Origin: Deferribacter desulfuricans SSM1 | GTDB taxonomy: Bacteria > Chrysiogenota > Deferribacteres > Deferribacterales > Deferribacteraceae | DNA length: 64,000 nt | Assembly (NCBI RefSeq): GCF_000010985.1 | Contig: NC_013939.1 | Location: 959,501 to 1,023,500 of the forward strand | Reading direction: 5' to 3' | Shown here: one piece after another, positions 52,691 to 61,987 of the stretch | How the letters are laid out: each line of letters starts with the position of its first letter | Numbering within the stretch: position 1 is the stretch's first letter | The notes under the pieces: model-generated | What the model saw: only the letters and a program-made list of their open reading frames with translations | Told to the model about the DNA's origin: nothing | The model's database searches: none | Translations under genes and position numbers: made by a program

Positions 52691-53858
52691 AATATCTATC
52701 GAAGAATTTTCTGGTGGTGAAAAAGGCTTACCATTAGGTGCGTGCGGCCTTATTTCTGCATTTGGTGATTTTAAACTTTCACCTTTACTTAAAGCTGCTA
52801 TGTGTTTGCAATATAGAGGGAGAGCTGGTGCGGGTGTTACATTAAAGGGGATTTACAAAGATAATGATTTTTATGTTTTTCATATAATGTTTAGGGATCA
52901 GAGTAAAGTGAGAGAGTTGGAAGAGGTGATAGAGGATTGGGGAGTTCACATCTTGGATTCTCAGGATTTAGTAAAAAAGAAATTTTACTTTGAGTATGAT
53001 TTACCAATAATTAAACGATATTTTGTGATGCCCCCAACAAAAGAGGAGATGTTATTTAGAGAGAGAATAGATGATGATTATCGATATATAAGAAAGCATG
53101 TCACACTGTTTAATAAAACGTTTATGGATGATGCCAGAATTTTTTCATCTTCTAAAGAAAATGGCACTTTTTTAACAGCTTTTGAGCTTTTGGATACAAT
53201 AAAAATTTATGAACTTGAGCAGTATGAAGATTGGTTCTATGATGGTTGTTTAATTCATCTTAGATGGCCAACTAGCCAAGGGAGAGGACTCTGGTGGGGT
53301 CCTCAACCTATATCTTTTGGAGAGGTTGCGGGTATTCACAATGGGCACTTGTCAAGTGATAAATCTAATGCTTTAGCTCTTGAGCAGTTAGGAGTTGATT
53401 TGCATGTAGGCACAGACTCAGAAGCTATTTTTTTAGAGGTGGATTACCTATTGAATAGTGGTTATTCCATTGAGGAAATAGAGTGGACATTATGCAGAAA
53501 ATTTCCACAAGAGATTGAAGAGATGGATGAAGAAAAAAGAGAAAAGTATTTTAAAACTGTAAATGATCCATACCTTCGCAGGATGAAAATGAGTGGCCCG
53601 GCTACAGCTATTGTATTAGTAAAAGATTATGTTTTAGGATTTACCGATAGGGATCATCTTAGACCTTTTAGTATAGGGTTTAATGAAAAGGTGGCTTTTT
53701 TAGGTAGTGAACAGAGAGCTGTAGTGTCAGCAGCTTATTTTATGGAAGAACAGCTTGATAGAGTATATGATCCAGCAGCAGGAAAAGTTGTAGCTTTTCA
53801 AGTAAAAAATAAAAAATTAAAAAAATTGGACTATTCATGGAGAATGACCAATGATTAA
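52677..53858 (+). CDS. glutamine amidotransferase subunit of split glutamate synthase (GltB domain 1)
   Basis: A 393-residue class II (Ntn) amidotransferase. A propeptide of about 22 residues precedes the nucleophile in LGACGLISAFGD (Cys23), which would be exposed by cleavage. Later blocks include LIHLRWPTSQGRGLWWG and EVAGIHNGHLSSDKSN, conserved in GltB. It releases ammonia from glutamine for the synthase subunit. A separate amidotransferase is the archaeal-type, split layout. It overlaps both neighbours (14 and 8 bases). Confidence 0.87.
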   Translation: MIKNRISIEEFSGGEKGLPLGACGLISAFGDFKLSPLLKAAMCLQYRGRAGAGVTLKGIYKDNDFYVFHIMFRDQSKVRELEEVIEDWGVHILDSQDLVKKKFYFEYDLPIIKRYFVMPPTKEEMLFRERIDDDYRYIRKHVTLFNKTFMDDARIFSSSKENGTFLTAFELLDTIKIYELEQYEDWFYDGCLIHLRWPTSQGRGLWWGPQPISFGEVAGIHNGHLSSDKSNALALEQLGVDLHVGTDSEAIFLEVDYLLNSGYSIEEIEWTLCRKFPQEIEEMDEEKREKYFKTVNDPYLRRMKMSGPATAIVLVKDYVLGFTDRDHLRPFSIGFNEKVAFLGSEQRAVVSAAYFMEEQLDRVYDPAAGKVVAFQVKNKKLKKLDYSWRMTND

Positions 53859-56550
53859 AAAAGAGATGATAATTAAAAAATCTATAAAATACATAGAACC
53901 TTTAGAAACAGGAATTTATGCAAAAGGTTCAAAATATTGGGTTAAAGTAACATCTGATGAGGAAGAGCCTGGAAGAGGGTGTGTTTTTTGTAGCAGATGT
54001 GTTGATGCGTGTACTCATAATTTAAAAAATCCAAATAGCGAATTTGGTGTTTTTAGGATGGAAACAGTTTATTATGATAGCGAAGGGAATCGTGTATTGG
54101 TGGATGATGAAGATAAAATACATCTTGTAGAAAAGATACTTTGGATAAATCCCGATGAGTGTTGTAATTGCAAGCGATGTGTAAAAATGTGCCCTCAGAG
54201 GGCAATAAAAGTTTTTAAGAACCCGGATTATCACGATATTGGTGTAGAACTAACTGATTCTACGATAATAAACAACTGTCTCAAACGAGCAGAAGGGGAC
54301 TCAATGCTTAGTAGTGCTCATCTTGGAGCGCAAAAATCAAAGCTTTCTAATGATTGGTTGATAGATGCTGCAGAGATTTTAAGTCCTCAAAGAGACCATT
54401 TACATGAGTATGCTGGTAAATTTGACGATATGTATCTTGGAAAAAGGGAGGCTAGATTTAAATGTGAGACTCCAATTTTTGATGTACATATGAGTTATGG
54501 TTCAAATAGTCATGAAGCTTTTTTAGCAAGATTAATTGCAAGCATTAAACTTGGAAGGCCATTTTTTACAGGTGAAGGCTATTTACATCCAGATATGATG
54601 CCTGCCGCTAAATATTGTATTTTGCAATTTGGCTCAGGTGGATATGGACCTTGGGTAGAGTTGGATAAATTTGCTGGTTTTTCAATGAAATATGGTCAAG
54701 ATGCAAAAAAAGGGAAAGGTGGAAGACTACAGGCTAAAAAAAATGATATTGAAATTGCACTTTTGAGATGTGTTGAAGCATTGAGGAATTTAACAGCTCC
54801 CAACCCTCAGCATCTTCAGTATTCGATTGAAGAACTACCTATGAGGGTAGAATCTTTAAGAGCACTTTTGGGTGATCACAAGCTAATTGGTGCAGATGTT
54901 TATGGAACTGCTTGGAATTTTAAAGAGATTGTGGTTGCTCTTGCTAAGGCTGGTTTTGATTACATTACTATTAAAGCGGGTGATGGTTCAACGGGTGCTG
55001 CACATTTGGTGGATTTACAAAATAGAGGGTTGAATGTGGTTTATTTAACACATACTGCAGATATTGCTTTGCGAGAAGAAGGGCTTAGAGAGCAAGTATC
55101 TATTATTGCTGAAGGTGGAGTTCTTGATAGTTTTCATGCTTTTCTTGTGCTTCTTGCTGGAGCAGATTTTGTAGGGATGGGGATGAGGACTTTGCACCCC
55201 CTTGGTTGTACTTTGTGCCAGCGATGTCATACAGGTCAGTGTGCATGGGGTATCACATCAAGACAGTATGGTGATAGGATTGATCCTGGTATTGCTGCAG
55301 AAGGTATTGTAAATATGGTAAGGTCGTTTCAAAAAGATATGGAAGGTTTGGCAGCAGGTTTGGGTATGAGCTCGCATGCTGATGTAGTTGGTGCAAGAAG
55401 ATTCAGATATCATGGAAATGATCCTTTACTTTTTGAAACTTTTGGTAAAACAGAAATATTTAAGCAGTTGCCAAAGGTTTCTATTAAAGAAAGAAAGCAT
55501 AAAGTTTTCAAAACTTATAAAGTTGTTTATGAAGAGAATAAGGATTTGATAGAAAATATTTTGTCTAAAATAGAAGGTGACTATTTAAAAATTGATGTTG
55601 GAGTGTTTGAAATTGATAGTAGAACTTTGAATTTAATTATGAAATTGGCAGCAGAAAAAGGGGTTAAAAAGTTTTTATTAGATAATGTGGTAGGGCAGAG
55701 ACTGATAGGAACAGGTATCAACTGTGATGAGATTACAGTTAGAGGTTTAGTTGGTAATCATGCATTTGCATTTGTGAAAGATGTTAAAATAAATGTGTTA
55801 CCAAATAAAAGCCATAAAACTTCTATACCAGCTAATGCTCATGTAGGGGTTGCAAATACTTCAAATCCAAAGGAGATAAATATTGCAGGTGAGGTTGGAG
55901 ATTTATTTGCTGCTTATTCTGTTAGTGGAAAGTTTAGGGTAGCTAAAAGTGGTGGAGTTAGAAATTTATTATTAATGAAAGCAGGATTGCCAAAGGAATG
56001 GGCAGAGCTAGATCTTTCTAAATATAATGATTGGGACAAAGAGAGTATTTTAAATGAACTTTTACTTAGATACCAGAAGAGAAGAAGTTTAAGAAAGAAA
56101 ATGAATTGGGGGCAGTTTCTCAAAACTTTTGAGAAGAGGTTAAATGAAAGAAAACCACCCGTTGCAATTTTTGGTGTAGGGGCTGAAAAAGGGATGGGTG
56201 ATTATTTTATGGAATATGCCCAAGGTGGTATTGGTATTGTGTTAAATGTGGTGGAAATGGAAAATCCAATGGGATATTACATTTGTAGCGGAATGACAGC
56301 TGGAGCAGCTTATATCAGAGGGAATATTAGAGATAACCAACTTGGTATAGGGGTAATGAAGATTGATTATTTAACAGATGAAGATAAGATATTTTTGAAT
56401 AATGAGATAGAAGATTTTATTAATACTTTTAAAGATGTTGATATTGATGATACTTATAACGAAAAATTGAGAAGTTTCGCTGAACGATTTTATAAAGATA
56501 AAGAGTCTATTTTTAATGATTTTGTGAAGATTATTCCTGTAACGAGTTGA
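53851..56550 (+). CDS. glutamate synthase FMN/Fe-S subunit with GXGXG domain
   Basis: An 899-residue protein. Two ferredoxin-type cysteine sets lie near the N-terminus (GCVFCSRCVDACTHN; CCNCKRCVKMCPQ). The FMN synthase core follows (about 210-520, SSAHL..., IKAGDGSTGAAHLVDLQNRG, and CTLCQRCHTGQCAWG for the 3Fe-4S site), then the GXGXG beta-helix (about 560-880, GEVGDLFAAYSVSGKFRVAK, GGIGIVLN). It combines 2-oxoglutarate and ammonia into glutamate using electrons from the GltD-like partner. The fusion of ferredoxin, core and GXGXG parts is unlike the single-chain proteobacterial GltB. Confidence 0.88.
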   Translation: MIKKEMIIKKSIKYIEPLETGIYAKGSKYWVKVTSDEEEPGRGCVFCSRCVDACTHNLKNPNSEFGVFRMETVYYDSEGNRVLVDDEDKIHLVEKILWINPDECCNCKRCVKMCPQRAIKVFKNPDYHDIGVELTDSTIINNCLKRAEGDSMLSSAHLGAQKSKLSNDWLIDAAEILSPQRDHLHEYAGKFDDMYLGKREARFKCETPIFDVHMSYGSNSHEAFLARLIASIKLGRPFFTGEGYLHPDMMPAAKYCILQFGSGGYGPWVELDKFAGFSMKYGQDAKKGKGGRLQAKKNDIEIALLRCVEALRNLTAPNPQHLQYSIEELPMRVESLRALLGDHKLIGADVYGTAWNFKEIVVALAKAGFDYITIKAGDGSTGAAHLVDLQNRGLNVVYLTHTADIALREEGLREQVSIIAEGGVLDSFHAFLVLLAGADFVGMGMRTLHPLGCTLCQRCHTGQCAWGITSRQYGDRIDPGIAAEGIVNMVRSFQKDMEGLAAGLGMSSHADVVGARRFRYHGNDPLLFETFGKTEIFKQLPKVSIKERKHKVFKTYKVVYEENKDLIENILSKIEGDYLKIDVGVFEIDSRTLNLIMKLAAEKGVKKFLLDNVVGQRLIGTGINCDEITVRGLVGNHAFAFVKDVKINVLPNKSHKTSIPANAHVGVANTSNPKEINIAGEVGDLFAAYSVSGKFRVAKSGGVRNLLLMKAGLPKEWAELDLSKYNDWDKESILNELLLRYQKRRSLRKKMNWGQFLKTFEKRLNERKPPVAIFGVGAEKGMGDYFMEYAQGGIGIVLNVVEMENPMGYYICSGMTAGAAYIRGNIRDNQLGIGVMKIDYLTDEDKIFLNNEIEDFINTFKDVDIDDTYNEKLRSFAERFYKDKESIFNDFVKIIPVTS

Positions 56551-57167
56551 AAGTGTCCAATTTTAGTTGTGCTATTTTAGCAGGTGGACAGAGCAGAAGA
56601 TTTGGAAGCGATAAGACGTTGGCTAAAATTAACGGTAAATCTTTTACTGAGATTCTGGCTGAAAAACTATGTAGAATTTCTGATGATGTTTTAATAATTA
56701 GTAAGGATTCCTCAAAATTTGATTTTAATGTGGAATCTTGTAGGTTTGTAGATGATGAGTATGAACAGCAATGTCCACTTGTAGGCATAATAACAGGACT
56801 TAAAAAATGTAAGTATGATACTCTTTTTGTTGTTTCTGCAGATTCTCCTTTCATAAATATAAATCTTGTAAAAGAGATGTATAAACTTATTAAAAATGGC
56901 GATGTATTGTTGCCTGTTATTGATGGTAAGATATATACACTTTTTGGCTTTTATAAGAAAAGTTCTTTGAAAATACTTGAGTTTTATTTTGAAAAAGGGG
57001 TTTACAGATTGTTAGATATTTATGATGATTTAAATGTTTTTTATTTAGACAATTTGGAATTTATTTTAGAGTATGATAAAGAGATGCTAAGTTTTTTAAA
57101 TATAAATACAAGAGAGGATTATGAGCGAGCAAAAGAGATTGCCCAAAAGTCTGGCTTGGAAATATGA
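56547..57167 (+). CDS. mobA: molybdenum cofactor guanylyltransferase
   Basis: A 206-residue MobA with the GTP loop CAILAGGQSRRFGSDKTLAKI split here as AILAGGQSRRFG and SDKTLAK (about residues 8-25), and VVSADSPFINI. It attaches GMP to molybdopterin. The TTG at 56547 overlaps the upstream stop; a GTG two codons later is the alternative, and neither has a good ribosome site, so coupling to the upstream gene is likely. It overlaps fdhD by 47 bases and relates to moeA and mobB at the right end of the window. Confidence 0.9.
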   Translation: MKVSNFSCAILAGGQSRRFGSDKTLAKINGKSFTEILAEKLCRISDDVLIISKDSSKFDFNVESCRFVDDEYEQQCPLVGIITGLKKCKYDTLFVVSADSPFININLVKEMYKLIKNGDVLLPVIDGKIYTLFGFYKKSSLKILEFYFEKGVYRLLDIYDDLNVFYLDNLEFILEYDKEMLSFLNINTREDYERAKEIAQKSGLEI

Positions 57168-57915
57168 TGTCAAAAAATTTATAGCAAAAGAAAGTTGTTT
57201 TGTTGATGAAGAAAGATATCTGATTCGTGAAGAGAAGTACACTATCTTTATAAATGGTAAAAAATTTACTTCTGTGATGCTAGTACCTCAACTTGAAAAA
57301 GAGTTTGTTTACGGTTTTTTGTTTACATCAAAAATAATTGATAGTGTTGATGATATCAAAGATTATAGAATGTGCGAAAATAAAAATATTTATATATACT
57401 TAAAAAACTTAGATTTTGAATTTAAGGATGAAAAATGGACTGTTACTTCAGGATGTGGTGGCGGAAAAGTATTAGAAAAAACATATAGCGATTTTGAGAA
57501 AATTAGTACTGATTTTAAAATAACGGCAAAACAGATTTTAGAAATGTTTAAAAGATTAGAGGCAGAATCAAAGTTGCATACTTTTACGAGGTGTGTTCAT
57601 AAAGCATATTATTTTGGTAGTGATGGGTTTGAGTTTACTTGTGAGGATGTGGGGAGGCATAATACAATTGATAAGGTAATTGGTGCAGTTTTACTCAATA
57701 AAAGATCATTTGATGGTGTTGTTTTAACTACTGGTAGGCTTACTTCTGAAATGATGCTGAAGTGTGTAAGAGCCAAAATTCCAATAGTTGTATCAAGAAC
57801 TGCCACAAGTAAATTGGGATTAGAAATTGCAAAGAATGCTAATATTACTATGATTGGGTTAACATCGTTAAAAGGGTTTACAGTTTTTAATGGGGTTGAA
57901 AGAGTTATAATTTAG
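57121..57915 (+). CDS. fdhD: formate dehydrogenase sulfurtransferase FdhD
   Basis: A 264-residue protein that delivers sulfur to the molybdenum cofactor of formate dehydrogenases. Recognised blocks are TSGCGGGKVLEK (Cys112), TRCVHKAYY, CEDVGRHNTIDKVIGAVL and TTGRLTSEMMLKCVRAKIP. Only the first cysteine of the E. coli Cys-x-x-Cys loop remains (Cys-Gly-Gly-Gly). The ATG has an AGAGAGGA site. It overlaps mobA in a long-range coupled arrangement. No formate dehydrogenase gene is in the window. Confidence 0.93.
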   Translation: MSEQKRLPKSLAWKYDVKKFIAKESCFVDEERYLIREEKYTIFINGKKFTSVMLVPQLEKEFVYGFLFTSKIIDSVDDIKDYRMCENKNIYIYLKNLDFEFKDEKWTVTSGCGGGKVLEKTYSDFEKISTDFKITAKQILEMFKRLEAESKLHTFTRCVHKAYYFGSDGFEFTCEDVGRHNTIDKVIGAVLLNKRSFDGVVLTTGRLTSEMMLKCVRAKIPIVVSRTATSKLGLEIAKNANITMIGLTSLKGFTVFNGVERVII

Positions 57916-57990
57916 GTGCAGGGGAAACACTAGATATATTAAAAAAACATTATGCAAAAATCTTATATCGTTATTATATAAATAAAAGTG

Positions 57991-58049
57991 AGATTGCTTC
58001 AGAGCAAAAGCTCCTCGCAATGACCACAGCATAATGTAGTCATTGCGAG
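57991..58049. repeat. palindromic repeat related to the MITE core, between convergent genes
   Basis: AGATTGCTTC (57991-58000) echoes the core of the two longer elements. A perfect 11-bp stem pairs CTCGCAATGAC (58014-58024) with GTCATTGCGAG (58039-58049) across a 14-base loop, and a small GAGC-AAAA-GCTC hairpin lies at 58002-58013. It fills the gap between fdhD and the superoxide reductase gene and could act as a transcript-end hairpin, though no T-run follows on either strand. Confidence 0.6.
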
Positions 58050-58081
58050 AATTATTAAAGCAACTCAAAAAGTTACATATC

Positions 58082-58468
58082 TTAAAATTTTACTTCTACT
58101 TCGCTTTCCCATAAACCGTGAATATTACAGTAGCTAACAGCTACAAGTTTACCTGGCTGATTTAGTTTTACTTTAAAGAGTGCAGATGGCTCGGTAAATG
58201 CTGGCCCTTTGTTTGCGCCTTCAGTTGATTCACCATGAGCAGTAAACTCTGCTCTACCTAAATTGTAAACATTTCCATTTTCAGGCTTAAAGTATAATGC
58301 AATCCAACCAATAAAGTGCTCAGTTGTGTTTGGATGTGCTATCTCTTTACCCACTGAAACATTAACTACAAATTCTTTACCTGCTTCAATTTTCTCTGGT
58401 AATTCAATAACTGGAACGTGTTTTTCATTTTTAAAATCTGCTGATTTTACAAATTCTCCTATTGCCAT
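58082..58468 (-). CDS. class II superoxide reductase (neelaredoxin type)
   Basis: A 128-residue superoxide reductase lacking the desulforedoxin N-terminal domain. The catalytic iron ligands are visible: His17 (with Glu15-Lys16 in NEKHVPV), His45, His51, Cys114 and His117 (SYCNIHG). It reduces superoxide to peroxide in anaerobes without releasing oxygen. GGAGG precedes the ATG and a sigma-70 promoter lies upstream. Single-gene transcription away from mltG is likely. Confidence 0.95.
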   Translation of the reverse strand: MAIGEFVKSADFKNEKHVPVIELPEKIEAGKEFVVNVSVGKEIAHPNTTEHFIGWIALYFKPENGNVYNLGRAEFTAHGESTEGANKGPAFTEPSALFKVKLNQPGKLVAVSYCNIHGLWESEVEVKF

Positions 58469-58497
58469 AGTTTACCTCCTTAAACGTTCATATATAT

Positions 58498-58526
58498 ATT
58501 ATTTAGAATTGTTTTAAATTTGTCAA
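58498..58526 (-). promoter_or_regulatory. sigma-70 promoter of superoxide reductase gene
   Basis: Minus-strand TTGACA (58521-58526), a 17-base spacer and AATAAT (58498-58503), one mismatch from the -10 consensus, lie about 30 bases before the superoxide reductase ATG. The promoter sits in the 80-base gap after mltG. Confidence 0.65.
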
Positions 58527-58548
58527 GATAAATTATACAAAAAAAGTC

Positions 58549-59568
58549 TTATTTTCTTAATATTTGGTATTTATAGACTTTGCGTCTGTGCTCGTTATAA
58601 GTTTTGCTAAAATGATGCTTACCGTTTTTATCTGCAACAAAATACAAATAATCGGTTTTTGCTGGATACATTACCGCTTTTAATGCATTGATAGATGGAT
58701 TACATATTGGAGTTGGAGGTAATCCTTTATATATGTAAGTATTGTAAGGGTTATTTTTGTCTTTTAGGTGTCTTTTTTGCAAGTTACCATTAAATTTTTG
58801 AAAAATTCCATAAATTACAGTTGGATCGGATTGTAATGGCATATGACGGTTTAATCTGTTATAAAATACAGAAGCTATGAGAGGGTATTCTGCATCTATG
58901 TAGGTTTCTTTTTGAATAATTGATGCTAATATTAACCCTTCATAAAAAGTTAAGCCATTCTCTTTTACTTTTTCTGTAAAATTACTTGGAAGTTTATTTG
59001 TAAACTCTTTATACATTGCTTTTATTATATTTATAGGAGTTTCATCATATTGGAAAAAGTATGTTTCTGGGTATAAAAAACCTTCTAATGTTTTATAACT
59101 TTTACCTGTAATTTTCACTATTATTTCGTTATTTGTAGCTGTATTTATAAAATCATGATAACTTATTATTTTACTTTTCTCTAATGTAGAGGCTATCTGA
59201 TATATATTAAAACCTTCAGGTATGGTAACCTTTGTTTTTAATGTGTTACCATTTTTTAAATCACTTAGTACGGATTTTATATTTTTATTGGTAAATTTAT
59301 AATAACCATACTTTCTATTTGATGCAAAATCGTACATTAAAATCAGATATTTTTTAAAGAAAATTGGTGTTTTTAGATATTTGAAAACTTTATCATAAGT
59401 TCTGGATACATTTTCATTTTTTTCAATTTTTATTTCAGTAGTTATATAAGTATTATTTATAAAATTTTCACATTTGTATATCCAGAATGATATTAAAAAG
59501 GTAATAATGAAAATGACAAAAATCAATAGAATAAAAAAATTTAATAATTTTTTCGTTTTGAAATTCAT
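58549..59568 (-). CDS. mltG: endolytic murein transglycosylase MltG
   Basis: A 339-residue membrane-anchored YceG/MltG with an N-terminal membrane helix (about 10-31), a LysM-like segment (about 110-160) and the catalytic region LASIIQKETYIDAEYPLIAS, in which the Glu is the active residue. Family blocks FYNRLNRHMPLQSDPTV and YKGLPPTPICNPS follow. It cleaves nascent glycan strands and sets their length. It is the last gene of the mobB-moeA-htrA-carA-mltG run, 7 bases after carA. Confidence 0.94.
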   Translation of the reverse strand: MNFKTKKLLNFFILLIFVIFIITFLISFWIYKCENFINNTYITTEIKIEKNENVSRTYDKVFKYLKTPIFFKKYLILMYDFASNRKYGYYKFTNKNIKSVLSDLKNGNTLKTKVTIPEGFNIYQIASTLEKSKIISYHDFINTATNNEIIVKITGKSYKTLEGFLYPETYFFQYDETPINIIKAMYKEFTNKLPSNFTEKVKENGLTFYEGLILASIIQKETYIDAEYPLIASVFYNRLNRHMPLQSDPTVIYGIFQKFNGNLQKRHLKDKNNPYNTYIYKGLPPTPICNPSINALKAVMYPAKTDYLYFVADKNGKHHFSKTYNEHRRKVYKYQILRK

Positions 59569-59575
59569 TTAGATT

Positions 59576-60694
59576 TTATTTACAACTTTTAATTAAATCT
59601 ACAAACCTCTTAAACAGATATATTGCATCATGTGGGCCAGGGCTATTTTCTGGGTGATATTGAACAGCAAATACTGGCTTTGTTTTATGTCTTACCCCTT
59701 CAACCGTTTTGTCATTCAGATTAATATGTGTTACTTCAACTATATCTGATAATGAATCTATATCTACAGCAAAACAGTGGTTTTGAGCAGTGATTTCCAC
59801 TTTTTTAGTATCTAAATCCATAACTGGTTGGTTCCCGCCATGATGTCCAAATTTGAGTTTATAAGTTTTACCACCTAAAGCTATTGAAAGAATTTGGTTT
59901 CCTAAGCATATTCCAAATACTGGGTATTTTTCAACAGCTTTTTTGGCAATATCAATTCCATAACTTATTGGCTCTGGATCACCAGGACCATTTGATAAAA
60001 ATATACCATCAGGATTTAATTTTTCTATATCCTCAAATTTTGTGTTTGCTGGTACAACTGTAACTTTACATCCGTTATCTACAAAATACCTTAATATATT
60101 TCGCTTTATTCCAAAATCTATAGCAACAATATGTAGATCAAAAGATTCAGGGGTGTAGTAACCTTTTCCTAAAATCCAACTACCTTGTGTCCATTCATAA
60201 GGTTTTTTCGTGCTTACATACTGAACAAGGTCTTTTCCAACGATTGAAGGGATATTTTTAGCTTTTTCCTTTAAATAATCTATGTCTCCTGTTTCAGTAG
60301 AAATAATAGCATTCATAGAGCCTCTTTCTCTTATATGCCTAACAAGTTTTCTTGTATCAATACCTTCAATCCCTATGATGTTATATTTTTTTAGAAAATT
60401 ACTAAGTGATGTTGTAGCTCTATAATTGGAATAAGTTTTTGAATACTCTTTTACAATAAAAGCTGTGACATAAGGTCTATTAGACTCAAAATCTTCTTCA
60501 TTTACACCATAATTACCTATTAAAGGGTAAGTCATACATACCATTTGACCATAGTATGAAGGGTCTGTGAGTATTTCTTGATATCCAGTCATAGATGTAT
60601 TAAAAACAACCTCTCCCTCAACTTCACCATTTGCACCAAAACTTGCCCCTTTAAAAACTGTTCCATCTTCCAAAACTAAGTATGCCGCTTTCAT
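59576..60694 (-). CDS. carA: carbamoyl phosphate synthetase small subunit
   Basis: A 372-residue class I glutamine amidotransferase subunit. The nucleophile is in FGICLGNQILSIALGG and the triad His-Glu lies in VQYHPENSPGP. The N-terminal half carries GEVVFNTSMTGYQEILTDPSY. It supplies ammonia to CarB for arginine and pyrimidine synthesis. CarB is not adjacent. It is 7 bases before mltG and 54 bases after the htrA-like gene. Confidence 0.95.
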   Translation of the reverse strand: MKAAYLVLEDGTVFKGASFGANGEVEGEVVFNTSMTGYQEILTDPSYYGQMVCMTYPLIGNYGVNEEDFESNRPYVTAFIVKEYSKTYSNYRATTSLSNFLKKYNIIGIEGIDTRKLVRHIRERGSMNAIISTETGDIDYLKEKAKNIPSIVGKDLVQYVSTKKPYEWTQGSWILGKGYYTPESFDLHIVAIDFGIKRNILRYFVDNGCKVTVVPANTKFEDIEKLNPDGIFLSNGPGDPEPISYGIDIAKKAVEKYPVFGICLGNQILSIALGGKTYKLKFGHHGGNQPVMDLDTKKVEITAQNHCFAVDIDSLSDIVEVTHINLNDKTVEGVRHKTKPVFAVQYHPENSPGPHDAIYLFKRFVDLIKSCK

Positions 60695-60748
60695 TGCTCC
60701 TCCACAAAGATTTTAGGATGTATAAAATAAATAGAGATATTTTTCAAT

Positions 60749-61987
60749 CTATAAAGTTAACAAAATTGTAAAAACTGCTCCTTTCCTATAAAGAGAGATT
60801 CTTATTTCTCCATAAAAATTATTTATAATTGCAGTATTTAATTCATTAAGATTTTGTATATCTTTATCATTTATTTTTAAAAGAACATCTCCCTTTTTAA
60901 TATAAGCTGGTATATTTGTATGAGTTACGACGATATATTCCCCTTTTCTTTTAAATTTTAAACCATAAACTTCTGATAAAATTTTTAAACCATAATTTTT
61001 TGGATATTCTGTTAACTTTATTGATGATGTGAGAAGCTCGTTTTTTCGTTTGATAACAATTTTTATTTTTGAATTTGGTGGATAACTCCTTAAAATATAA
61101 TTTAGTGCTTTTTTGTTTGATACCGGTATTTCTTCTATAGAGTAAAGTATATCACCTTTTCTTATGCCAGTTTTATAAGCTATACTGTTTTTTTCAACCC
61201 TTGAGATAACCAACCCTTTATCTTCATTTTCTTCAAAAAGAATACCTAAAAAGCCTCTTCTGATTTTTTTATATTTTAGAATCTCAGGTTTAATTCTTTT
61301 TAATACATTGATAGGTGTAGAAAACCCTATCCCTTGAGCTTCTCTGTAAATAGCAGAGTTGATACCTATTACTTCTGCATCAAGATTTATCAGCGGGCCA
61401 CCACTGTTTCCGGGATTGATTAATGCATCTGTTTGTATAAAAATAGAAAACCCATCGGAAGATTTTATTATCCTTTTTGTATTACTTATAACACCTGTTG
61501 TTACAGAATTACTGAGCCCATAAGGGTTTCCCATTGCTATTACGGTTTCTCCTAAATAGAGATGGTTACTATCACCCAATTTGACACTTGGAAATTTTTT
61601 ATCTGTATTTATCTTCAATAAAGCTATATCTAATAATTTATCTCCACCGATTAATTGTGCCTCATATTGGTTGTTGTCAAAGGGGATAATGAAAATTTTA
61701 TTGGCTGCTTCAATTACATGATAGTTAGTTACAATTATATTATTATCAACAAAAAAACCTGAACCTAAACTTTGTGTTTTATAAGTTCTTTCAAATCCAA
61801 AAAAGTCATCAAAAAATGGATCATTAAAAAAAGGGTTATAACTTTTTTTTATTATCTTTTCTGTCCTGATATTTACAACAGACTTTTCAATTTTTTGTAT
61901 TGCTAAAACCACATCATTTATTCTGTGTGAAGCAAATAAATTGTTGCTAAATAATATTAAAGATAGAATAATAAGAATGTATCGCAT
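60749..61987 (-). CDS. HtrA/DegP-family periplasmic serine protease
   Basis: A 412-residue protease with signal peptide MRYILIILSLILFSNNLFA and the triad His90 (TNYHVIE), Asp120 (LLDIALLKI) and Ser195 (NPGNSGGPL). Two PDZ domains (about 235-315 and 325-412) follow. It degrades or chaperones misfolded envelope proteins. A GAGGGTGAT site precedes the ATG. The start overlaps the moeA end by 31 bases, which places it in the molybdenum cofactor unit though its role is general. Confidence 0.92.
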   Translation of the reverse strand: MRYILIILSLILFSNNLFASHRINDVVLAIQKIEKSVVNIRTEKIIKKSYNPFFNDPFFDDFFGFERTYKTQSLGSGFFVDNNIIVTNYHVIEAANKIFIIPFDNNQYEAQLIGGDKLLDIALLKINTDKKFPSVKLGDSNHLYLGETVIAMGNPYGLSNSVTTGVISNTKRIIKSSDGFSIFIQTDALINPGNSGGPLINLDAEVIGINSAIYREAQGIGFSTPINVLKRIKPEILKYKKIRRGFLGILFEENEDKGLVISRVEKNSIAYKTGIRKGDILYSIEEIPVSNKKALNYILRSYPPNSKIKIVIKRKNELLTSSIKLTEYPKNYGLKILSEVYGLKFKRKGEYIVVTHTNIPAYIKKGDVLLKINDKDIQNLNELNTAIINNFYGEIRISLYRKGAVFTILLTL

